Below are positions 57,953-64,000 of a DNA stretch of 64,000 nt, one piece after another (the stretch's first letter is position 1; every line of letters begins with the position of its first letter). Position numbers and translations under genes: made by a program. Under the pieces are notes generated by a model. That model was not told the DNA's origin. It was given only the letters and a program-made list of their open reading frames with translations, and did no database searches. Origin of the DNA: Solimonas sp. K1W22B-7 (GTDB lineage: Bacteria > Pseudomonadota > Gammaproteobacteria > Nevskiales > Nevskiaceae); assembly GCF_003428335.1 (NCBI RefSeq), contig NZ_CP031704.1, forward strand, positions 5,309,343 to 5,373,342, given 5' to 3'.

Positions 57953-57978
57953 GACCGTCTCCACCACGTAAACCGCAT

Positions 57979-59418
57979 TCAATGCTGCTTCAGGCTGTCG
58001 GCCAGCACGCCCATGCCGGCGAGCACGCGCATCCGCGCCAGCTGCCGCTCCTGCTCGCTGCCGACGATGGCCGCCCTGGCGCGGCCGTTCTCACCGATTG
58101 CATCCAGCAGGTCGAGCAGGCTGCGCAGGCGCACCGCGAACTGCTGCCGGTAGACCTTGTCCACTTCGGCCGTCGACTGCTGGTAGCGGTCGAACTGTTC
58201 ATGGCGCTGCTCGGCCGCCTCCATCTGCGACCAGGCCTCCTCGAGGTCGGCGCGCAGGCGCTGCTCCTCCTCGGCGAGGCGGAACCGGGCGGCCTCGAGC
58301 TGCGCGGCCTGTTCGGCGACGCGTGCGCGGGTCAGTCCGCCGTCGAAGGCCTTGAGCGAGGCGACCAGTTCCACGCGGCTGCTGTCCTCGTCGCGGAAGC
58401 CGTTGTCGATGCCGTCATGGTCCTCGCGGCTGGACCAGGCGGCGACCATGTCCAGCTGCGGGTACCACGCCGCCTTGGCGGCCCGGTAGGCATGCCCCGC
58501 GGATTCGACCTCGTCGCGCAGCGGGCGCAGCACGTCGCTCTGCCGCTGCGCCTGCGCGACGGCGGCATCCAGGCTGCGGGGAAACCCCGCCGACAGTTCG
58601 GGCAGCGGCTCAAGGCTTCCGGGCAGCACGCCGACCCAACGGCGGAAGCGGGCCTCGGCCTGGCGCAAGCGCTGCGTCTGCAGCGCCAGCTCGCTGCGCC
58701 CGATACTGATGCGGCTGTCGCCGAGTTCGATATCGGGGCGCCGGCCGACACCGGAGTTCACCAGCGAGCGCACGCTCTCCTGGATCTGCTGGTGCTGCTG
58801 CAGGTTTTCCGCCGCCAGGTCCACCAGCCGGCGGCCGGCCAGCACGTCGGCGTAGGCGCTGCCGATCTCCAGCGCCAGCTGGTTGCGCCCGTCGGCGCTG
58901 CGCCCGCGCGCGGCGTCCAGTTCCGCCTCGCGCTGGAGCAGGCCGTTGCGGGTGGCGAAGCCACGGAACAGCGGCTGGCTCAGGCGCACTTCGGCCGCGC
59001 TGCGGTTCACGGTGTCGCCGGCGGGCACGCTGATGTTTTCGTAGTGGTCGCGGCCATAGCGATAGGACAGGTCCAGCTGCGGCAGGTAGCCGGCGCGCTG
59101 CTGTCGCAGCCGCGCCTGGGCGCGCGCTTCCTCGGCGGCCAGCGAGCCGAGGCGCGGACTGTGCTGCAGGCCTCGCTCGACGGCTTCCCGCAGGCTCAGT
59201 GTGTCGCCGCCGGCGCCGGTGCTGGCCGGCGACGGCGGCGGCACGGCTTCCGTGAGTTCCAATGCCGTGGCGACCGGCGCAGCGAGCAGCAGGGAAAAGC
59301 CCAGAAGCAGGCCGGGGACGAAGCGGCCGGACCCGCCACGCCCTTGCAGCGTAGCCCCGATTCCCGGCTGTCGCGTTCCGCTCTGCGGAAGCCCCGCGCT
59401 GTTTCCCGCGTACCCCAC
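57979..59418 (-). CDS. TolC-family outer-membrane channel of the type I system
   Basis: About 479 residues from the GTG at 59418, which has GGGGGA upstream and precedes a signal peptide (VPGLLLGFSLLLAAPVATAL). The frame stays open to 59592 but that part is not signal-like. The body has LREAVERGLQHSPRLGSLAA, AGYLPQLDLSYRYGRDHYEN, VRLSQPLFRGFATRNG, a second repeat with YPQLDMVAAWSSREDHDGID, and QFAVRLRSLLDLLDAIGENG, the TolC/LapE pattern of two structural repeats. First gene of the operon, 26 bases before the adhesin. A 7-base dyad CTGACGA/TCGTCAG at 59450-59471 lies in its leader. Confidence 0.93.
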   Translation of the reverse strand: MGYAGNSAGLPQSGTRQPGIGATLQGRGGSGRFVPGLLLGFSLLLAAPVATALELTEAVPPPSPASTGAGGDTLSLREAVERGLQHSPRLGSLAAEEARAQARLRQQRAGYLPQLDLSYRYGRDHYENISVPAGDTVNRSAAEVRLSQPLFRGFATRNGLLQREAELDAARGRSADGRNQLALEIGSAYADVLAGRRLVDLAAENLQQHQQIQESVRSLVNSGVGRRPDIELGDSRISIGRSELALQTQRLRQAEARFRRWVGVLPGSLEPLPELSAGFPRSLDAAVAQAQRQSDVLRPLRDEVESAGHAYRAAKAAWYPQLDMVAAWSSREDHDGIDNGFRDEDSSRVELVASLKAFDGGLTRARVAEQAAQLEAARFRLAEEEQRLRADLEEAWSQMEAAEQRHEQFDRYQQSTAEVDKVYRQQFAVRLRSLLDLLDAIGENGRARAAIVGSEQERQLARMRVLAGMGVLADSLKQH

Positions 59419-59545
59419 AGCAATCCCCCGGCCATGGCGGCTGTCACCCCTGACGAGCCACCGTTCGTCAGGGTTTATAGCACCTCCCCGTGACGCGGCC
59501 CACCCCGTACCGGGCGGGGATCCGGACTTTCCGGTGATCGGGCAT

Positions 59546-59911
59546 TCAGCGCCGTGGGCGGCGTCGCCAGGCCCAGAGGTACAGGCCTGCATTGAACGTC
59601 ACCAGCAGGACCGCGAGCCACAGCTGGGTCGCGGGCGTCAGCCCGGGTGGATAGATCAGCGGCAGCAGGTAGTGGTCGATGAACCCGCCGGCATAGCCCT
59701 GCTGTCCTGCCAGCTCCCGGAAATGGTTTTCCAGCGGCGTCAGCGGGCAGATGCCATGCAGCGAAATGATCCCCGCCGCCCAGGCCAGCGCCGGCAGGTG
59801 CAGCCAGCGCAGCTTCCAGCGCCACGCCGCCAGCAACCCTCCGAACACCGCGAACAGGATGAAGCAGAAGTGGAAGGCGACGACGGCGTCGGCGAGCAGG
59901 GCATAGAGCAT
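59546..59911 (-). CDS. DUF2784 family membrane protein
   Basis: The 121-residue protein has four hydrophobic segments (MLYALLADAVVAFHFCFILF, VFGGLLAAWRW, WAAGIISLHGICPLTPLENH, LTPATQLWLAVLLVTFNAGL). The conserved PLTPLENHFRELAGQQGYAG is the DUF2784 hallmark. The ATG is 5 bases after the mnmE stop, so it is in the mnmE transcript. Function unknown. Confidence 0.9.
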   Translation of the reverse strand: MLYALLADAVVAFHFCFILFAVFGGLLAAWRWKLRWLHLPALAWAAGIISLHGICPLTPLENHFRELAGQQGYAGGFIDHYLLPLIYPPGLTPATQLWLAVLLVTFNAGLYLWAWRRRPRR

Positions 59912-59916
59912 GGGGT

Positions 59917-61266
59917 CTATTTGCCGATGCAGAAGCTGCTGAAGATCCGCCCGAGCAGATCCTCGGTGGTGAAGCGCCCGGTGATCTCGCCCAGGGCCTC
60001 GTGCGCCAGGCGCAGTTCCTCGGCGGCCAGTTCCGGCAGCGCGGTTTCGATCAGGCGCGCCTGCGCATCGCCGGCCAGGGCACGCGCGCGGCGCAGCGCA
60101 TCGACGTGGCGGCTGCGCGCGGAGAAGGCGCTCTCGCCGCTGCTGACACCAGCGAAGCGGCGGATTTCGGCCAGCAGCAACTCCAGGCCAGCACCGCTGC
60201 CGGCACTGAAGCGCAGATGCCTCCGCCCGCCGCGCTCGAACACTTCGGGCGCATGGCCGCTGAGATCGCACTTGTTGTGCAGCACCCACACCGGCAGGCC
60301 CGCGGGGAGACTGGCCAACAGCTGCTGATCCGTGTCATCGGCACCGGCGCGGTCGTCGACCAGGTACAGGCCCAGTTCGGCGTTGGCCAGCGCCTCGCGC
60401 GCCCGGCGAATGCCCTCGCGTTCCACGATGTCCTCGCTGTCGCGCAGGCCGGCGGTGTCCACCACCGTCACCGGCAGGCCGCCGAGATCGAGGTTCTCGC
60501 GCAGCACGTCGCGCGTGGTGCCGGCCACCGGCGTGACGATTGCGACCTCGGCGCCGGCCAGGCGGTTGAGCAGGGTGGACTTGCCGACATTGGGCTGGCC
60601 GGTGAGCGCGACCACCAGGCCCTCGCGCAGGCGCCGGCCCTGGGCGGCGCCTGCCAGCAGTTCGTCGAGGCTGGCGATCAGCTTTTCCAGCCGCGCCCGC
60701 AGCTGCGTGTCGGCGAGCCAGTCGACATCCTCGTCGGAAAAATCCAGCGCGCCCTCGACGAACACCCGCAACGCCACCAGCTCCTCGGCCAGCGCATCGA
60801 CGCGCAGCGACAACGCGCCTTCCAGGGAGCGCTGCGCGGCGCGCGCGGCCTGCGCGGTGCCGGCATTGATCAGGTCGGCCACCGCCTCGGCCTGCGCCAG
60901 GTCCATGCGGCCGTTGAGGAAGGCGCGTTCGGAGAATTCGCCGGGTCGGGCGATGCGCGCGCCGAGCTGGCAGGCGCGGCGCAGCAGCAGGTCCAGCACC
61001 ACCGGGCCGCCATGGCCCTGCAGCTCGACGATGTCCTCGCCGGTGTAGGACTGCGGCGCGGGAAAGCGCAGCACGATGCCCTCGTCCAGCGGCGTCGCGT
61101 CGGCGTCGCGGAAAGGTCGCAGGCCGGCCTGGCGCGGCGCGGGCAGCGGGCCGGCGATGGCCGAACCGATGGCCTGCGCGGCGGGCCCGGAAATGCGCAG
61201 GATGCCGACCCCGCCGCGCCCGGGCGCGGTGGCGATGGCGGCGATGGTGTCGGTGGCGGCGCTCAC
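59917..61266 (-). CDS. mnmE: tRNA uridine-5-carboxymethylaminomethyl(34) synthesis GTPase
   Basis: The 449-residue GTPase has an N-terminal folate-binding domain (IAAIATAPGRGGVGILRISG), a helical domain and an inserted G domain: GQPNVGKSTLLNRLAGAE (P-loop), TTRDVL, DTAGLRDSEDIVEREG and HNKCDL. The terminal CIGK is the invariant Cys motif needed for the reaction. With MnmG it modifies the wobble uridine of several tRNAs. It starts with GTG. Confidence 0.98.
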   Translation of the reverse strand: MSAATDTIAAIATAPGRGGVGILRISGPAAQAIGSAIAGPLPAPRQAGLRPFRDADATPLDEGIVLRFPAPQSYTGEDIVELQGHGGPVVLDLLLRRACQLGARIARPGEFSERAFLNGRMDLAQAEAVADLINAGTAQAARAAQRSLEGALSLRVDALAEELVALRVFVEGALDFSDEDVDWLADTQLRARLEKLIASLDELLAGAAQGRRLREGLVVALTGQPNVGKSTLLNRLAGAEVAIVTPVAGTTRDVLRENLDLGGLPVTVVDTAGLRDSEDIVEREGIRRAREALANAELGLYLVDDRAGADDTDQQLLASLPAGLPVWVLHNKCDLSGHAPEVFERGGRRHLRFSAGSGAGLELLLAEIRRFAGVSSGESAFSARSRHVDALRRARALAGDAQARLIETALPELAAEELRLAHEALGEITGRFTTEDLLGRIFSSFCIGK

Positions 61267-61298
61267 GTCGGCAAGCTTAGCAGCGCCCTCAGAACGAA

Positions 61299-61363
61299 TG
61301 TGGGAGCGGCTTTAGCCGCGATGGATCGGTGACCGACGCATCGCGGCTAAAGCCGCTTCCACA
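61299..61363. repeat. Dispersed inverted repeat, TGTGGGAGCGGCTTTAGCC type
   Basis: TGTGGGAGCGGCTTTAGCC and GGCTAAAGCCGCTTCCACA form the arms, one mismatch apart, with ATCGCG inside. It lies in the mnmE-yidC gap. Confidence 0.87.
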
Positions 61364-61382
61364 TGGAAAGACCGTTCGTGCG

Positions 61383-63077
61383 CTAGCGCTTGGCCAGCGT
61401 CACCTTCGCCGTTTCCTCGCGCTCCAGCTTGCGCGTGATGAACCACTGCTGCGCGATGCCGATGAGGTTGGACGTCACCCAGTACAGCACCAGGCCGGAC
61501 TGGAAGAAGGTGAAGAACGCGGTCATGCCGATCGGCATCACGTTCATGATCTTCTGCTGCATCGGGTCCATCGTCGTGTTGCCGCTCAGCTTCTGCTGCA
61601 CGAACATGGTGATGCCGAAGATCACCGGCAGCACGTAGAACGGATCCGGCGCGGTCAGGTCCTGCAGCCATAGCACGAAGGGCACCTGGCGCAGCTCCAC
61701 CGATTCCAGCAGCACCCAGTACAGCGCGATGAACACCGGGAACTGCACCAGCAGCGGCCAGCAGCCCGCCAGCGGATTGAAGCCCTCTTTCTTGTACAGC
61801 TCCATCATCGCCTTCTGCTGGCGCTCGCGGTCGTCGCCGTAGCGCTCCTTGATGTCCTGCAGCTTGGGCGCGAACTTCTTCATCTTCGCCATCGAGCGGT
61901 ACTGCGCTTCCGACAGCTTGTACATGATGAGCTTGACCACCACGGTCAGCAGGATGATGGCCCAGCCCCAGTTGCCGGTGAGCTTGTGGAGCTTCTCCAG
62001 CAGCCAGAACAGCGGCTCGGCGATCGGCGTGAGGATGCCGTAGTCCACCGTCAGCTCCAGGCCATGGGCTTCCTTGCCGATGCTGTCCTGCAGCTTGGGC
62101 CCGATGTAGAGGCCGGTGTCGAAGCTGGCCTGCGCGCCGGGAGCCACTTCTTTCGCGGCGCCGACGTACTGCGCCAGGTAGCCATGCTGCTGCGAAGGCT
62201 TGGCGCTCAGGGTCAGCGCTTCGCCCGGCGGCGGCAGGATCGCGGTGACGAAGTAGTGCTGCAGCATGGCGATCCAGCCGCCCTGCTGCTGCTTCTCGAA
62301 CGGTTCCTTGGGCAGGTTCTCCAGCTTGGTCTTGACGAAGCGATAGCTGTCGCGGCCCGGCTCCTTCTGCTCGTAGAAGCCCACGCCGGTGAAGGTCGAG
62401 GCGAAGCGCGGCTCGTCGCCGTTCTTGTAGTCGGTGCGCGCGATGCGCACGTAGGGGCTCGCGTCGATCGCGGCGGTGCCGGTGTTGGTGAGCGACTGCT
62501 GCAGCGCGATCTGGTAGCTGCCGCGCTTGAAGCGATAGACCTTCTTCGCCTCGAGACCCGCCTGCCGGGTGGTCAGCACCACGTCGACGTGGTCGCTGCC
62601 CTCGACCAGGCGGTAGTCGTCCTGCTCGGCGTGGAACAGCGTCTTGTGCGTCACCAGCGGCTCGGCGCTGCTGGCCAGACCGCTCTGCAGCACGTAGTAG
62701 CGGCCGTTGCGGTCGTCGAGCAGGGCCAGGTGCTGGTCCTGCTTGTCCTTCGACACCGCGTAGCCCTTCAGCTCCACGCGGCGCAGTTCGCCGCCCTCGG
62801 TGGCGATCTCCGCAATATAGAGGTCGGTCTCCACGCGGATGCGCTTGGCCACTGCCGGGGCTTCGGTGACGGCGGCGGCGGCCGGCGTCTCGCCGGGAGC
62901 GGCAGCCAGGGCGGCGGGCTTGGGCGCGGTGGGAATGTCGTCGTCGATCGCCGCGGCGGCAACCGCGGCGGGGTTCGGCGGCGGCGGCTTCATGCCGTAG
63001 TCCTTCTGCCAGGCCTGGTAGAGGAAAAACAGGACGACGCCCAGCAGCGCGATCAGGATGAAACGACGGTTTTCCAT
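61383..63077 (-). CDS. yidC: Membrane protein insertase
   Basis: The 564-residue YidC of Gram-negative type has an N-terminal anchor (FILIALLGVVLFFLYQAWQK), a large periplasmic beta domain (about 60-345) and the five-helix insertase core: GNWGWAIILLTVVVKLIMYK, LAGCWPLLVQFPVFIALYWV, FYVLPVIFGITMFVQQKLSG. Essential for membrane protein insertion with or without Sec. It starts 6 bases after yidD. Confidence 0.98.
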   Translation of the reverse strand: MENRRFILIALLGVVLFFLYQAWQKDYGMKPPPPNPAAVAAAAIDDDIPTAPKPAALAAAPGETPAAAAVTEAPAVAKRIRVETDLYIAEIATEGGELRRVELKGYAVSKDKQDQHLALLDDRNGRYYVLQSGLASSAEPLVTHKTLFHAEQDDYRLVEGSDHVDVVLTTRQAGLEAKKVYRFKRGSYQIALQQSLTNTGTAAIDASPYVRIARTDYKNGDEPRFASTFTGVGFYEQKEPGRDSYRFVKTKLENLPKEPFEKQQQGGWIAMLQHYFVTAILPPPGEALTLSAKPSQQHGYLAQYVGAAKEVAPGAQASFDTGLYIGPKLQDSIGKEAHGLELTVDYGILTPIAEPLFWLLEKLHKLTGNWGWAIILLTVVVKLIMYKLSEAQYRSMAKMKKFAPKLQDIKERYGDDRERQQKAMMELYKKEGFNPLAGCWPLLVQFPVFIALYWVLLESVELRQVPFVLWLQDLTAPDPFYVLPVIFGITMFVQQKLSGNTTMDPMQQKIMNVMPIGMTAFFTFFQSGLVLYWVTSNLIGIAQQWFITRKLEREETAKVTLAKR

Positions 63078-63083
63078 TTCGGG

Positions 63084-63341
63084 TTATTGGTGCGGGCAGT
63101 GGCAGGGTTTCTGCGGCTGCGCGCTAAGGTGTTCGGGGACGGGATCGTAGCCGCCGGGGTTGAGCGGGTGGCAGCGGGCGAGGCGGCGTAAGCCTAGCCA
63201 CCCGCCGCGCCAAAAGCCATGGCGGCGAATCGCTTCGGCAGTGTAATGGGAGCAGCTGGGATAAAAACGGCAGCGCGGCCCCAGCAGCGGGCTGATGAAG
63301 AGCTGGTAGCAGCGGATCAGGAAGAGGCTGAGGGTGCGCAT
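63084..63341 (-). CDS. yidD: Membrane protein insertion efficiency factor
   Basis: The 85-residue protein [20 protein letters not shown] then [20 protein letters not shown] carries the three-cysteine YidD signature; the tail is Cys/His/Pro-rich. It overlaps the 3' end of rnpA by 25 bases, a typical arrangement. Longer frames to 63593 are out of the family's size range. Confidence 0.96.
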   Translation of the reverse strand: MRTLSLFLIRCYQLFISPLLGPRCRFYPSCSHYTAEAIRRHGFWRGGWLGLRRLARCHPLNPGGYDPVPEHLSAQPQKPCHCPHQ

Positions 63342-63682
63342 TTGGCAACCACGCGGGTCCAGAGCCGGTCGAGCACGTCGTTGAGCTGGGCGGGCGTGGC
63401 CTGCAGGCAACCGCCACGGGCGAGGATCACCACGTCCAGGGGCGGCAGGGCAGAGCGACGCAGCCGGTAGCTCTCGCGGATCTGGCGCTTGATGCGGTTG
63501 CGGTCCACCGCGCGCGGTACCGCCTTCTTGGGTACCGCCAGTCCCAGGCGGGACTGCGGGTCCTCGCCGGAAACGACCAGCGCGGTCAGCCACTTCTCGT
63601 TGAGGCGGCTGCCGCGCTCAAAAGCCGCCTTGAACTCGCCGGGCTTCTGCAGGCGGGCGCGCCGCGGAAAGCGCGCCGTCAT
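63317..63682 (-). CDS. rnpA: Ribonuclease P protein component
   Basis: The 121-residue basic protein has the RNR motif in [17 protein letters not shown] and the N-terminal [17 protein letters not shown]. It assists the RNase P RNA in maturing tRNA 5' ends. Located 10 bases after rpmH, in the classical order. Confidence 0.97.
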   Translation of the reverse strand: MTARFPRRARLQKPGEFKAAFERGSRLNEKWLTALVVSGEDPQSRLGLAVPKKAVPRAVDRNRIKRQIRESYRLRRSALPPLDVVILARGGCLQATPAQLNDVLDRLWTRVVAKCAPSASS

Positions 63683-63692
63683 CGCTCGATCC

Positions 63693-63833
63693 TTACGGGA
63701 TCAGGCGCTTGCGGCCCTTGGCGCGGCGGCGCGAGATGACCTTGCGGCCACCGACGGTCGCCATGCGGGCGCGGAAGCCGTGCGTGCGGGCGCGACGCAG
63801 TTTCTTCGGCTGGTAGGTACGCTTGGTTGCCAT
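63693..63833 (-). CDS. rpmH: 50S ribosomal protein L34
   Basis: The 46-residue highly basic protein [20 protein letters not shown] continues [20 protein letters not shown] and ends RKRLIP. It is unmistakably L34; the gene is too short for many ORF callers. First gene of the rpmH-rnpA-yidD-yidC run. Confidence 0.99.
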   Translation of the reverse strand: MATKRTYQPKKLRRARTHGFRARMATVGGRKVISRRRAKGRKRLIP

Positions 63834-63874
63834 GACATCACCCTGAAAACGTGTGTTGATGCAAAAGGGCGCGG

Positions 63875-63904
63875 ATTTTATCCGTAGCGGGCCCAGAACA
63901 GCAA
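63875..63904 (-). promoter_or_regulatory. Putative sigma-70 promoter of rpmH
   Basis: TTGCTG (63904-63899) and TAAAAT (63880-63875), read on the minus strand, are 18 bases apart and 42 bases from the rpmH ATG. Confidence 0.55.
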
Positions 63905-63924
63905 GCCCCCAGCCGTATTGAGGC

Positions 63925-63933
63925 TGTGGATAA
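63925..63933 (-). promoter_or_regulatory. Consensus DnaA box (rpmH-dnaA intergenic region)
   Basis: TGTGGATAA is the complement of the perfect DnaA box TTATCCACA. Given rpmH on one side, dnaA is expected just beyond the right edge on the plus strand, and the region may be part of or near oriC. Beyond it an AT-rich stretch begins (ACTAATTATTAG near 63980). Confidence 0.75.
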
Positions 63934-64000
63934 GTCCTTTCCGAACGGGTAGACTGCCTGCCCGGCGCTCCAGACGCCCCATACTAATTATTAGAGCGAG

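Overview
The window (about 67-70% G+C by eye) comes from the chromosome of a Gram-negative gammaproteobacterium, close to the replication origin. The right end carries rpmH-rnpA-yidD-yidC-mnmE on the minus strand, in the order usually found beside dnaA, followed by a consensus DnaA box. The GC-rich, lipoprotein-rich gene set, the OruR-like AraC regulators and the many palindromic intergenic repeats suggest the Xanthomonadales/Nevskiales side of the class (Solimonas- or Nevskia-like). That placement is inference. No tRNA, rRNA, transposase or CRISPR array was seen.

Layout. 0-6 kb (minus): the start of a monomeric isocitrate dehydrogenase; an ApbE flavin transferase with a TlpA thioredoxin / DUF4266 lipoprotein / DUF3570 barrel operon; a small-membrane-protein / SDR / hotdog-dehydratase operon. 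6.3-13.3 kb (minus): an IorA/IorB molybdenum hydroxylase with its own c-type cytochrome, a beta-propeller lipoprotein, a secreted lipase and a flavodoxin-fold quinone reductase. 13.3-22.6 kb: two very large three-haem-motif lipoproteins (minus), each divergent from an AraC regulator, plus a third AraC gene. These share a GCCAA-N17-GCCAA operator, and the two cytochromes share a covarying 5' hairpin. 22.7-30 kb (plus): prolyl oligopeptidase, a thiol-activated-cytolysin-family protein with an atypical C-terminus, a glycosyltransferase and a patatin. 30-41.5 kb: glutamine amidotransferase, antitoxin-like protein, MsrB, M13 peptidase, two tandem paralogous lipoproteins, a cytochrome b561 / YceI / YceI operon, an uncharacterised three-gene membrane operon, an MBL hydrolase and an SH3 protein. 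41.6-48.3 kb: aceE-aceF, a LysR regulator, Nudix and thioesterase genes. 48.5-59.4 kb (minus): a self-contained type I secretion operon (TolC-like, 2005-residue RTX adhesin, ABC, HlyD). 59.5-64 kb: DUF2784, mnmE, yidC, yidD, rnpA, rpmH and the dnaA-proximal region.

How the parts fit. The haem-lipoprotein/AraC block looks like one regulon, because the operator has the same geometry at four sites. The type I operon encodes its own substrate and all three channel parts. Palindromic repeats of at least six kinds fill the gaps, and some have entered coding sequence: the linkers of AceF and the N-terminus of the IorAB-linked cytochrome.
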